A stretch of DNA of 64,000 bases from Hyaloraphidium curvatum (GCA_025558095.1 JAIVFI010000039.1:124001-188000); one strand, 5' to 3'. Numbered from the stretch's first letter, positions 20,601-29,687 are shown. The notes: generated by a model from the sequence alone, not told the origin. Program-made: numbers and translations.

Positions 20601-20796
20601 TTCGTGCTCAATTCCTGCGGCGGGGAGACATCACCAGGTTAGAAGCAGACTAGATGCAGTATGGAATTCCTCGCCCATGTCCAGTCCGTTTGTCGGCCTG
20701 GGCTATGGTCGTGTCGTTGGCGCAAGGGGCCATCGGGCGGCGTTGCGCCAAGCATTTCGCCTAAATTTGAGCACTTCCAACCCACACCGGACCGCA
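20601..20796. other. Spacer within the reductase tandem pair
   Basis: 196 bases between copy 1 stop and copy 2 start. The last 40 bases before each ATG share short blocks (GCGCC, TTTCGC.AA), as expected if the promoter was duplicated with the gene, though the spacer as a whole has diverged. Confidence 0.4.
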
Positions 20797-21966
20797 ATGC
20801 TGGCGCGGCTGACGCCAGCGACGCGTACGTTGCTTCCTCTGCGCCACGGGCGCGTGCCCGGGCGGGCTACTTTCGCGTCCGCCGCGGCGTCGCTCCCTCC
20901 GGCGCACGGCGCTCCCATCGCCGTCGTCGGCGGCTCGGGCTTCGTCGGCCGCAACATTATCCGTCTGCTCAAGGAAAGCGGCCAAACAGAGGTCGTGAAT
21001 GTCGATCTCGCTCCGCCTCCGGGCCCGTACGCTGCCGATGCCCCGCTCGTCAGGGCGGACGTTACGGACCCGAGCTCTATCACGGCAGCCCTTGCAAGGC
21101 AGCCCGGCGAGAAGCCTTTCGGAGCCGTGTTCCACGTCGCTGCATATCTTTCATTCATGGACCGGTTTCCGTCGGAGCTTCCCAAGTCAATGGCGATCAA
21201 CGTCGGAGGGACCAAGAACGTCATCCAAGCCTGCAGGGACCTGAACATACCGTACCTCGTGCAGACGAGCACTTCGAACGTCTGCGTCGGCCTCGACATC
21301 TGCCCGGTCATTGACGGAGACGAATCGACGCCCTACACGGAGAAGCCCGTGAACCACTATTCTCTTTCGAAGGTGGAAGCGGAGAAGGCCACATTGGCAG
21401 CCGACGGCGCCTCCCTCGCTTCCGGCAACGGCACCCTCGCCACTGTTTCGATCCGCCCGACCTCGAGCGTGATCGGGTTCCTGGACGGCCTGGCGACGCA
21501 GGCCTACATCAAGACGCGCACCGCGTTCCCGCCCGTGAAGCCCAACAGCATGATGGACTTCGTCCACGTCGAGAACGTTGCCCTGGGCCACCTGCTCGCC
21601 CTGCACGCGCTGCGGTCAGGCGCTCCTGATGTGCGCGGCCGGGCCTTCTTCGTCTCCAACGACGAGCCCATGCCGTACCCCGAGTACTTCGATCTGCTCT
21701 CGTCCCGCATCCCTTCGTTCAGGGTGCTCAACCCGCGGATGATCTACCCGCTGTACGCCCTTTCCGACGCCGTCAGGCGGTTCGGGGGCCGGCTGCCCGG
21801 GGACGTGGGGATGTTGAGCCTCGCGGTTTGGCAGCTCTCGAATCTCGAGTACACTTTTAGCTGCGCGAGGGCCAAGAGCGCTCTCGGATACAAGCCGAGA
21901 CTGAGCGTCGCCGAGGCCTTGGATCGGACCATGGGGCAGTACAGGGAGGCCGGGATGCTGGCCTAA
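20797..21966 (+). CDS. NAD-dependent epimerase / 3-beta-HSD-like reductase, copy 2
   Basis: Intronless 389-residue paralogue of the gene at 19401, in the same orientation. It keeps the Arg-rich presequence, VVGGSGFVGRNI, Asp in VVNVDLAPP, VFHVAAYLSFMD, the catalytic VNHYSLSKVEAEK and DFVHVENVALGHLLALHAL. Most differences are conservative (VGQDICPI to VGLDICPV, SVFGF to SVIGF). The presequence is shorter than in copy 1 by about ten residues. Both copies look functional, so dosage or slight substrate divergence are the simple explanations. The pair arose by tandem duplication of gene plus short flank. Confidence 0.85.
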   Translation: MLARLTPATRTLLPLRHGRVPGRATFASAAASLPPAHGAPIAVVGGSGFVGRNIIRLLKESGQTEVVNVDLAPPPGPYAADAPLVRADVTDPSSITAALARQPGEKPFGAVFHVAAYLSFMDRFPSELPKSMAINVGGTKNVIQACRDLNIPYLVQTSTSNVCVGLDICPVIDGDESTPYTEKPVNHYSLSKVEAEKATLAADGASLASGNGTLATVSIRPTSSVIGFLDGLATQAYIKTRTAFPPVKPNSMMDFVHVENVALGHLLALHALRSGAPDVRGRAFFVSNDEPMPYPEYFDLLSSRIPSFRVLNPRMIYPLYALSDAVRRFGGRLPGDVGMLSLAVWQLSNLEYTFSCARAKSALGYKPRLSVAEALDRTMGQYREAGMLA

Positions 21967-22068
21967 TTCGGCGTGCAGGGGGTTTCGCGGGAGCCCTTGA
22001 AAAGACGGACGTGCGATCACACTCAAAGTGTAGTGCACGGGACAGCATACATGGCCTGCGAGCGTGCA

Positions 22069-22854
22069 TTACCCGACGTTCCCCGTGCAGGCCTGCTGCA
22101 GCGTCACGTACGTCCCCGCTCCCCTCAGCACGCTCCACAGCCCGATGCCGACGGTGAACAGGGTGACCAGCACCGTCCGCACGACGCCGAACCCGACGGG
22201 GTAGCCCATAAACCTGGCCCTGTACGCATCCACGTCGCAGAAGGAGGCAAGGACGGCCTCGGCGGCGTGGAGGGTGCGCGCTGCCGCCTTGCGGTCCGGG
22301 GAGGTGGCGTTGGCGACGGCCGGATCCGAGAGCGAGACGCGGATCTCGAGGCGGGCTGTGCGGTAGAGGTCGCGGATGGAGGAGATGCCGGCGTTGGAAG
22401 CGGCGTGGTTGACAAGGTCGATGAGCCCGTGCTGGAGCGTAGCCTTGTACGATGTCCACCACATGCTCCCGAGCGTGACCCACGCGCCAAGGAGCAGACC
22501 CGTTACCGTCCCGGTCACGAGCTCCGCCCGTGCAAATTCCGCGCCTCTAAGCGTCCAGACGCCGGTCCAGGCGAGCACCGAGACCACGAACAAGGCAGCG
22601 AGGAAGAAGAGCGCGAAGCCGATCGGCAGCGTGGCCCACAACTGCACGCGCAGGAGCGCACCCAGAGTCGGGCTGACGTCGCGCAGCACCCGCAGCATCC
22701 TCTCGCGCGTCAGGGGCCGCGCGGCCCGCAGCGACTCGGCGCGGTCCAGCGGAGGCTCGGCGGTGCCCAGCGCGGGTGGAACATTCGGGAACGCGGGAAA
22801 CAGGGCCAACCAGTCCGCCTCCGACAGCTCCAGAGTCGGAGGCACGTTTAGCAT
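22069..22854 (-). CDS. 7-TM-like family member D, internally shortened
   Basis: Intact 261-residue frame related to members A-C. The N-terminus ELSEADWLALFPAFP matches the PPEWLALFP / ELLALFPQP pattern of B and A, and LTRERMLRVLRDVSP matches A's LTPEEMIRSLSQASP. TM1 and TM2 follow, then the sequence passes straight into GLIDLVNHAASNAGISSIRDLY, equivalent to the end of TM6 in B (DVVNLAAANAQIAAV). So TM3-TM5, most of TM6 and the Cys-rich loop are missing, roughly 230 residues. The C-terminal block RFMGYPVGFGVVRTV...GLWSVLRGAGTYVTLQQAC is the best conserved of all copies. Either a functional short isoform or a deletion derivative. Divergent from member C. Confidence 0.65.
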   Translation of the reverse strand: MLNVPPTLELSEADWLALFPAFPNVPPALGTAEPPLDRAESLRAARPLTRERMLRVLRDVSPTLGALLRVQLWATLPIGFALFFLAALFVVSVLAWTGVWTLRGAEFARAELVTGTVTGLLLGAWVTLGSMWWTSYKATLQHGLIDLVNHAASNAGISSIRDLYRTARLEIRVSLSDPAVANATSPDRKAAARTLHAAEAVLASFCDVDAYRARFMGYPVGFGVVRTVLVTLFTVGIGLWSVLRGAGTYVTLQQACTGNVG

Positions 22855-23090
22855 CGTGTATTGCCGGGAAACGGTCTGCCGCTGCCCGTCCGACGGAGTT
22901 CCAGAAAGATGGCGGCAGTCCCTAGAATTGTCCCCCGCCTCCAGGTTCGGATCCAGCCCACTCACGGGCGTGGAACGGGACCGTTCCTCTCTCTGCGTCT
23001 GCAAGGCGGCGCAGAGCTCGATTCTTCCCGCACTCCCGTCCAGCGCCGTGAACCGCGGCAGACACGTCAACGCAGCGACCGAAGGCCTAG
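22855..23090. promoter_or_regulatory. Shared 5' interval of members D and C
   Basis: 236 bases separate the divergent starts of two paralogues, so they may be co-regulated. Composition is more even than in flanking genes. No discrete element is identified. Confidence 0.35.
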
Positions 23091-24545
23091 ATGTCCTCAA
23101 CAAAGCCTGGAGACGCCCCTGCGGCACCGCTCTCGCTTTCTCAGCGCGAATTTCTGGCGCTTTTTCCCGTGTCGCCTGGCGCCGGAGGCCCTCTCGACCC
23201 CATTCCGCATGACCCCGCCGCGGAGCTGCGCGAGTCGGACCCGCTTTCGCGCAGTGCGCTGCTCGACGCGCTCTCGCCGGCACCGCTTCTCGCCTTCTTC
23301 GTTCGTGCGCAGCTCTTTTCGCGGTATGCGGCGCGATTCGTTCGTTGGCGCGGCGCCGTCATGATTGGTCTCGGATGGGCCCTTCTGTCGGTTCAGTGGG
23401 TCGCAAACGACGGCCGTTTCACGGCTCTAGAACTTGCTTTTGGCACTGCTTCAACGGCATCCTTCGGTGCTATGTGCCTCGTGCTGTACTTTGCGAGCCA
23501 TGCTTTTGTTTCGCGCCTCTCCGTGCCCAGGGACATGTCGCACCACCCTCTTGCCGCTTTTGCGCGGGTTGCGCAGCTTCGGAGGGATCAGCCGGATTCG
23601 ATCCTCATTCAGCATGACGATACCGACGCGCTGTGTCCCTGTGCGGCCCCTGCTTGTGCGGGTGGCCTTCTTGCCCGAGCTTCCCTACTGCGAGCTCTGG
23701 AGTTTGCTGCTCGTTTCAGCCTCATCAACTTGTACTTCATGAGCTTCTTTCTGTGGATGCCCGCTGTGACTTTCGCTTCTTTCACTTGGACGACCCCTTG
23801 GGCGGCCACCATTTGTGCATTTGGTATCGCAGCAGTGCTTGAACTCAACCTTGGCAACATTCTTGCTGCCTCGCCTCAGAATCTTGCCGGGCTGCAGCTC
23901 AGTCTCCGCTTGCACAACCGTGCATGCACGCTTGCCATTCGCGACCTTGAGTTGCGTTGCACCGCCCTTCTACATGAGCAGACAGGCATCTGCGATGTTT
24001 CTACGGACAAGATAGCCACTTCAAACGAGCTTTACGTCGTGCTCCACGATCTGATGGTTCCCACCTGGAGGAGCCGCATCCGGTTGCTTGCATTCGGATC
24101 ACCGACCCTCTGGTTCACGTATTTCTTTACCCCCATTTGGTTCATCGCCTTCATTGCCCTGGGCAACTGCATACCGTTCAGCACTATTGCCGGCGTGCTC
24201 TACCATCTCCTTTTGTTCGCCATCGACCTCGCCAACTTTGCCGCCAGCAACTCGCACATCTTCGTCATTAACAACCTGTACCTTTCGGCGCAGGCCAAGC
24301 TCCTCCGCCTGCGGCACGACGCGGATTCCCGCGCCGCGCGCAGGGAGACCGGCGACCACGCCGCCATCTTTGCGTCCTTTACCGCCAACTCGGAAAGCTC
24401 GCTGGCCCGCTTCCTCGGATTCCCGGTCTCGCCTTCGGGGGCACGGAGCGCGGTGGCGACGCTGCTGACCGTTGCGGTCGGCCTGTGGAGTGTGCTGAGA
24501 GGCACAGGGGTCAGGGTGACGATGAACACGACGTGCGGAGGCTAA
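23091..24545 (+). CDS. 7-TM-like family member C, intact
   Basis: Intronless 484-residue membrane protein. N-terminus REFLALFPVSPGAGG; TM1 ends in VANDGRF, the family NDGRF motif; TM2; a loop with DALCPCAAPACAG, keeping the three Cys of DPLCPCPLPGCAG; TM3 (LINLYFMSFFLWMP); TM4; the linker LQLSLRLHNRACTLAIRD and ELYVVLHDLMVPTWRSR; TM5; GNCIPFSTIAGVLYHLLLFAIDLANFAASN (TM6 region; two adjacent segments); and RFLGFPVSPSGARSA...VAVGLWSVLRG (TM7). Codon use differs from most of the window: many T-ending codons (GCT, CTT, TTT, GTT), particularly in 23090-24050. No signal peptide. Function unknown; see member B for the receptor-like hypothesis. Confidence 0.78.
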   Translation: MSSTKPGDAPAAPLSLSQREFLALFPVSPGAGGPLDPIPHDPAAELRESDPLSRSALLDALSPAPLLAFFVRAQLFSRYAARFVRWRGAVMIGLGWALLSVQWVANDGRFTALELAFGTASTASFGAMCLVLYFASHAFVSRLSVPRDMSHHPLAAFARVAQLRRDQPDSILIQHDDTDALCPCAAPACAGGLLARASLLRALEFAARFSLINLYFMSFFLWMPAVTFASFTWTTPWAATICAFGIAAVLELNLGNILAASPQNLAGLQLSLRLHNRACTLAIRDLELRCTALLHEQTGICDVSTDKIATSNELYVVLHDLMVPTWRSRIRLLAFGSPTLWFTYFFTPIWFIAFIALGNCIPFSTIAGVLYHLLLFAIDLANFAASNSHIFVINNLYLSAQAKLLRLRHDADSRAARRETGDHAAIFASFTANSESSLARFLGFPVSPSGARSAVATLLTVAVGLWSVLRGTGVRVTMNTTCGG

Positions 24546-24650
24546 TTGAATGTACTAGTAGTCGCTTTACATCCTTTTTGACATGCCGTTCCAATGGGCG
24601 ACCTCTCCGTCCTTTCTCGGTCGTCGCAGGTCCTTCCAATCTGTAATCTT

Positions 24651-26155
24651 TCAACTCAGGCATACAGTATCCAACACAGCCGTTACCCCAAAGCCTCGCG
24701 CCAAACCCCACGCCGCAAACGCTACAGTCAGCATTGACACAACGAGCCCCCTCAACGATCCGAAGCTGACCACGATACCGAGAAACCTCCGCCTGGGGGC
24801 ACGTGCCTCGCCCAAGTACCGTTCCAAGGCTGCAGAGTGGGCAGCGAGATGGAGAGCTACAGGTGGCGCGGGGTTGGAGGGGGGGAAAGCAGCCACGAGA
24901 AGATCACGGGTTGAGGTCAGGGCGGTGGAGTAGAGGTCGCTGAGAGCCGTGACTTCGGCGTTTGCGGTGGCGGCGCGCCAGAGATCGCGAAGGAGGACGT
25001 ACAGGAATTGGGAAAGGTTAACCAACGTCCAGGCTGGAACGCAGCTCCCGATGATCTGCCAGTGGGCGGTACATAGTGAATTAGGGAACCGTGCTCCGCA
25101 AGTTTGCGGGTAGGACGTCGATCAAATCAACGCTACACACTCACAATGCTGCTCGTCATCAGGGTGACGAGGAATGCGATGAATACCGGGTCCAAAAAAG
25201 GAATGTTGTAGTACGCGAAATCATGAGACCACCTCTGGCGCATCTCGGCATGTAGCTGCATGTAAGGTTCCTCGGCGAAGCCCCAGATCTCCTCTGCGGT
25301 TTCAAAGGGTTTCCCGTGACGCACAGCCATCCGGGCACGGTCGAGAAACACGACGAGTGCACGGCGCATGAGCCTTCTACGCACTCGGCCTTCCAGCCTG
25401 ATAAGAGCAAAGGCCGGTGGCGGAAGTAGAAGGGTTCCAGTGAGAGCTGCACAACATTCGCAACTGGTGGATCAGAGGCGGGAAGCAGAGCAAATTAGCA
25501 AACAATGCCAAGTCCAAGCTGCAGCCCATCAATCCGGTCTACCCACGGAAGAGCGCTGCGAGGATGGTACTCCATGCGTTGGACCACACCTGCGGGAGCC
25601 CGAAAAGCGGTGTCCACGTCAAGAAGAGGAGGCAAGCGGCAATTAAGCACATCCGAAAGATTCCGTCGAATAGCCAGAAGCAGGCATGTGAAGTCATTAG
25701 CGAGCCAAGAGCATCGCGCACCTGCGCAGGTGCATTCCGGCTCGCTGTCGACGTGGTCCAGCATACTGCGGTCTCCCGATTTGTCCGTGCTCTTCTGAAC
25801 ACAACGAGCCCAGGCCGGCAACAAGGCAAGCTCTGCAATCCACGACTGCACGATGTGGCCCCGAATGGGTCCGGGGTAGAAGTTGCCCCACAAAATGGCC
25901 TGCAGTGCGGCAAGTCTGCTTGGAAAGAGGCCGACCTCCTTTAGGACGACCATCTGGCCCAAAAGGAACAGCAAAGGGACTGAGGAGCAAAAGAGAGCCA
26001 CCAGAACACCCGGCAGCGGGGTCCGACGGGCGCGGCGGCTCCCAAGGCCCGGGCGCGGGCGGCGGCAGCGGGAATGCCGCGGCAAAGTCCGCTGCCGAGA
26101 AGAAGCCGCGCTTTGCCGCGTCGCCAGGCGGCCCCAAGTCGATCATAACGTCCAT
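24651..26155 (-). pseudogene. 7-TM-like family member E, frameshifted relic
   Basis: Family homology can be followed on the minus strand through all three frames. The start region at 26155 gives FFSAADFAAAFPLPPPAPG; then another frame gives TM1-2-like segments and a loop with ARCVQKSTDKSG...EPECTCAGARC, equivalent to B's FRQLDRAEG...DPLCPCPLPGC. A third frame gives FWLFDGIFRMCLIAACLLFLTW (TM3-4) ending at an in-frame stop near 25542. Then come EEPYMQLHAEMRQRW and TM5, a well-formed intron (GTGAGT...GGCAG, about 25078-25146), and IIGSCVPAWTLVNLSQFLYVLL (TM6) to the TM7 block ending DTVCLS at 24651. At least three frame changes and stops have no splice explanation. It is most likely a pseudogene; extra unseen introns are less likely. 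Confidence 0.65.
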
Positions 26156-26371
26156 CGTGGGACGAGATTTTCGTAGTCTGCGAACTTCTCAGAAGCATCG
26201 ATCGATCCTGCGAGCCAGCCGGCACGTACAAGCAGTCAGAAAGACTAAGAAAAGGGAGATCGAGATGCCCGTTGTATGCTGTCCTTGTCCAGAGCCTACA
26301 TGTCCACGAAAAGTCTGCTAAGACCGAGCGAAAGCTCCTTGTAAGAATCAATTCCCCTGCTCTTCTTGCCC

Positions 26372-27709
26372 TCAATCGTCGTCCTCGCCCTCCAGGCACT
26401 CCTCCTCCCAGCAGATGTGCGCCACCATCCCCGCGACCTCGGGCGGCAGCCCACCCAGGCACCCCTTCTCGATCCACCTGCCCCACGCCCTGGCGTTCAG
26501 CACGTCCTCCGTGTACCACGACGTGTACCCGACCGCCCCCGTCTTGCCGAGCACCGCCATGCGCACGTGCGGGTCCGAGGCCGGGCAGCCGTGGTGCAGC
26601 AGCAGCCTGACGATGCCCCGTGCGCCGCGCAGGTGCCCCTCCCGCTCGCCGACGAACGCCACGAGCTCGATCGCGCGGGCAAGCGGCGCCGGATGCGCCG
26701 GGATGCGGGGGAGAAGCGCGGCGAGGGAGCGGAAGATCTCGCGGCGGTCGCGGTGGCTGAGGAGCGGGTATCCCGGTTCGGCGTTTGGGAAGAGGAGGAC
26801 GAGGTCGGCGGCGCCGGGGCTGGGAAGACACCAGCCGCGGTCGAGCACGGTGCGGAGCACGTGCGAGTTGGCGTGGTCGAGGACGATCCTGGGCATGCAG
26901 TTGGCGGCAATGGTGCGGCGCTCGGCGTCCGAGATGGAGGGGAGCGAGAGGGCGCGCAGGAACATTGCCGGAACCTCGTCCTCAAAGATCTCGTCGCCGC
27001 GCTCGACGAGCCAGCTAAAGTAGAACTTCTCCGTGGCCGGCGAGGGGGCAAGGCCGAACTCGGCGAGGAGGGGGCGGAGGTGGTCGGGGGCGAGGAAGAA
27101 GTGCGGCACGTCCGCGCCGTGGTCGGCTGGGCGCGGGAAGCCGGGCAACGCGCGCAGACACTCCAGGGCGAGGTCGTACAGGCGGCGGCGCTTCTCCAGG
27201 TCGGCGGGCTTGAAGCTCTCGTCGAACAGGCGCCCGAGGAGCCACGACGTGTCGCGCTCCAGCGCCGCTCGCACGTCCGTCGACACGTCCTCTGGTCCGA
27301 GCAGCCACTCGAGCACGCCGTCAGCCGCGTAGTCCGGCGCCGCCATCGCGATTTGCCCGACGATGTCGTGCGAAAACGCCCCGAGCGCCCTGCGCGACCA
27401 CCGCAGGTAGTCGATGGACCCCGCCGCGCCGGCGACGTATTCCGGGGTGCGAAGGGAGCCCAGCACCGCGGCCTTGGCCCGCAGCCGCTCGGACGTGTGC
27501 GTTTCCGCGGGCGCCGCGTCCAGCATGCGCTGCAGAATGATCGGCTGGTTCAGCGCGGTCCAGGGACTGACCCAACGACAACCGGTGCGGTCTGCGTTGG
27601 CCATGCACGCGGGGTTGCCTCCCGAGAGCTGGCCGGGGGAGCCGCCCACGATCCGAATGAGGAACGAGTAGCTGGAGGAGAGGAGGTTCAGCGGAGCCCG
27701 TCGGAGCAC
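26372..27709 (-). CDS. Uncharacterised all-helical protein
   Basis: Single open frame of 445 residues; I do not recognise the family. An internal Met at 27604 (MANADRTG) is an alternative start that would drop a hydrophobic 35-residue N-terminus. The body is rich in Leu/Ala/Arg helices with recurrent patterns such as RLYDLALECLRALPGF, MFLRALSLPSISDAERR and ARGIVRLLLHHGCPASDPHVRMAVL, the last reminiscent of one ankyrin-like repeat. The C-terminus GGLPPEVAGMVAHICWEEE resembles the first helix of an F-box (LPPEV..I), a feature sometimes found at one end of fungal repeat proteins. It ends in an acidic EGEDDD. Function unknown; low-confidence hints only. Codon style is typical of real genes here. 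Confidence 0.6.
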   Translation of the reverse strand: MLRRAPLNLLSSSYSFLIRIVGGSPGQLSGGNPACMANADRTGCRWVSPWTALNQPIILQRMLDAAPAETHTSERLRAKAAVLGSLRTPEYVAGAAGSIDYLRWSRRALGAFSHDIVGQIAMAAPDYAADGVLEWLLGPEDVSTDVRAALERDTSWLLGRLFDESFKPADLEKRRRLYDLALECLRALPGFPRPADHGADVPHFFLAPDHLRPLLAEFGLAPSPATEKFYFSWLVERGDEIFEDEVPAMFLRALSLPSISDAERRTIAANCMPRIVLDHANSHVLRTVLDRGWCLPSPGAADLVLLFPNAEPGYPLLSHRDRREIFRSLAALLPRIPAHPAPLARAIELVAFVGEREGHLRGARGIVRLLLHHGCPASDPHVRMAVLGKTGAVGYTSWYTEDVLNARAWGRWIEKGCLGGLPPEVAGMVAHICWEEECLEGEDDD

Positions 27710-27728
27710 AGTTGTCGTTCACTCGGAT

Positions 27729-28058
27729 TCACCCCTCCGGGTTCGTCCACTCGAAGCACATCCAGTTCCCCCTCGGATTCACCCTCGTCCCCGCGGCGGG
27801 CACTACCCGATGCTCCCCGTCACCCTGCTCGCCCGCGGCGTCTCGACGACGCGCGGCCCACTGCGAAGCGGCGTAGGCGTCTGCGTCCCCGGCGTTTTCG
27901 TCACGCCACTGCGGGCCGGGGCAGGGCTGCCCGCGCGTCCACGCCGTGGCGGTGAACAGGCGGCCGCCGCAGAGCGCCACGGCGCCGGCGTCGTAGGCGA
28001 CGTAGACGAAGTAGCGGTGGTCGAGCGGCGACTGCGCGGCGGCGATCAGAAGAGACAT
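27729..28058 (-). other. Possible exon of unresolved gene model
   Basis: An open frame of 109 codons with gene-like codon use (HRYFVYVAYDAGAVALCGG; NPRGNWMCFEW). It lies between the helical protein gene and the SMP-like gene on the same strand. It may be a small independent gene starting at 28058 or the last exon of the SMP-like gene; I could not find a junction that decides. The peptide is not recognised. Confidence 0.35.
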
Positions 28059-28116
28059 CCATGCCAGAAGATTTCGCTCTCCTTACACTCCATTGCCGAC
28101 AAATCAGCCGGCGGCG

Positions 28117-28832
28117 TCAAGGCCCCCGGGTCGCCGTTCTGCGAACCCGACGACCTGAACGAATCTGCACTCTCATGCGCGCTCTTCCTGTCCCCTGGTT
28201 TGTCCAGATCACCCGCCTCGGCACCCCCGCAGCGGCCCCGCTCGCCCTGACGATCAACGCGATGCAGAAGGTCAGGTCGCTGACGAGCACGGGCACGGGG
28301 AGCCGCAGCCCGGCGCGGCCGACGGTCGCCGTCAGGACGATCCGCGGGCCGGGGTCGGGCGGGGGATGGAAGCCAAGGCGGATGCGGTATTGCTGTCCCC
28401 GCGCGCGGTGCGTCAGCCGTGTTTCCCGCGGATCGCAAGGAGTACCGACGACAAAGTCCCCACCGGTCTCGGCGTGCGTGGCAATCGACTCGATCCGGGG
28501 CGCTGCCCCGCCCAGCGTGAACTCGGACAGCTCGAGTGCGTCGAGGAAGGCCGGCCGGTTCTCGTCCAGCAGCGCATTGGCCACCGCCGTCACCTTTCTC
28601 CCGATCAGCCCCACCACGTCATCGGGCGCGGGAGCAACGGAGCCCGCGGCGCGGAAACCCAGGGCTCCACCTTCTCCCAATGCACCTGCACCCACGCGTT
28701 GGCCCACTCCGCCGTCTCGCCCTGCCCGGCCCACTTGGCCTCGCGCGCGAGCTGCCTTGCCGCGGCGGCGCGCGCGGCGGCCCAGAGGCCGCAGAGGCGG
28801 CGCTGCCATGCTCTGCGAGCCACGGGAAGCAT
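28117..28832 (-). CDS. SMP-domain-like (lipid-transfer) protein, incomplete model
   Basis: Exons at 28659-28832, 28450-28593 and from 28392 downward join to a sequence with the hallmarks of an SMP (synaptotagmin-like mitochondrial-lipid-binding) domain: ETAEWANAWVQVHWEKVEPW, then VTAVANALLDENRPAFLDALELSEFTLGGAAPRIESI, then QYRIRLGFHPPPD...LRLPVPVLVSDLTF. The order E-W-N / FTLG..PRI / VLVSDLTF is that of extended synaptotagmins, tricalbins and TEX2-type tethers at ER contact sites. The first intron begins GTTTCC, which is atypical, and the 57-nt second intron is in frame. The 3' end is unclear: the open frame stops at 28117 with non-homologous sequence, so the true end is probably elsewhere. 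Only about half an SMP protein is recovered. Confidence 0.4.
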
Positions 28833-28952
28833 AGTGCAATCGCGATGGGCGCGGCGTGGTTCCGCGGTGCGAAAAAGCACCCCGTCATCACGGGTGCACG
28901 CGTCCCAAACATGTCACCACATGATCCACCCGATCCCCGGACGTGCGCGGCC

Positions 28953-29687
28953 ATGCCGCCGTCGATCTCGGATCGCGCAGAAGAGCCTGCGCAGGAGCGC
29001 GGTCCCGCGCCGCCGCCCGCGGACGATCGCGCCGCGGCGGCTGCGGGGTGCGGCGGCGGCGGCGCGGGGCCCACCCAGCCAGCGCGCGGACGGCGCATGC
29101 TCATCCAACCGCCCGCGCGCACTGGTGGCGGCCACGGGCACTTGTTCGGCGAGGCTGCGACCGGCAACGGCGGCGCGACCCCCGACCCCGCGCCGGGCCG
29201 CGCGCGCGACGACCGCGACGCGCGCAGCTTCCTCACGCCGAAGCCGCCGTCGCTCAAGCTCCATCTGCGCAAGACCGCCACCGGCTACGAGCACGTGCGG
29301 CGCGAGGCCGGCGGCGCGCGACCGGCGCGGCTTCGCACCCCCCGCCTCCAGGAGCCCCCGATCGACGCCGGCTCGACCCCCTCCCCCGCGCCGCGCAGGC
29401 GCTGGACGGAGCAGGAGGACGACGACTTCGTCGACGAGGATGACTCCCCGCCGGCGCGGAAGCGGCGCCGGACCGTGCGCGCCCCGGCCCCCGAACCCGA
29501 CCCCGCCCCCGCCCCCACCCCCGCTCCCCGTGCCCGCGGCCGCCGGGTGAAGAAGCAGAAGGAGCCGCAACTCCTGCGCTACCTCCGGAAGGCGGGCGAG
29601 AGCGCAGCGGCGGAGAGGCCTGTAGCCGGGGTCGCGGAAGAGGGCGAGGTGGGTCCTCGACGATGCTCGGCCGCCCGCCACCTCTAA
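28953..29687 (+). CDS. Disordered basic protein with nuclear localisation-like signals
   Basis: Open frame of 244 residues from MPPSISDRAEEP. Composition is dominated by Pro, Ala, Arg and Gly, with an acidic patch (EQEDDDFVDEDD) followed by ARKRRRTVRAP and RARGRRVKKQKEPQLLRYLRK, which look like nuclear or nucleolar localisation signals. A short conserved-looking block (KPPSLKLHLRKTATGYEHVRREAGG) precedes. No known domain is visible. The last 25 codons lose the pattern, so the real stop may lie beyond an intron starting near 29650 (GTGGGT). Divergent from the SMP-like gene. Hypothetical. Confidence 0.45.
   Translation: MPPSISDRAEEPAQERGPAPPPADDRAAAAAGCGGGGAGPTQPARGRRMLIQPPARTGGGHGHLFGEAATGNGGATPDPAPGRARDDRDARSFLTPKPPSLKLHLRKTATGYEHVRREAGGARPARLRTPRLQEPPIDAGSTPSPAPRRRWTEQEDDDFVDEDDSPPARKRRRTVRAPAPEPDPAPAPTPAPRARGRRVKKQKEPQLLRYLRKAGESAAAERPVAGVAEEGEVGPRRCSAARHL

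Larger units (their letters stand above)
19401..21966 (+). repeat. Tandem gene duplication (two 3-beta-HSD-like reductases)
   Basis: Two direct gene-length repeats with about 1.4 kb periodicity. Protein similarity is continuous from the GGSGFVG motif to the C-terminal YNDAGMLA / YREAGMLA, while the N-terminal presequences and the spacer have drifted. Long stretches of nucleotide identity (for example around the Tyr-Lys motif) indicate a moderately recent event or conversion. Confidence 0.85.
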
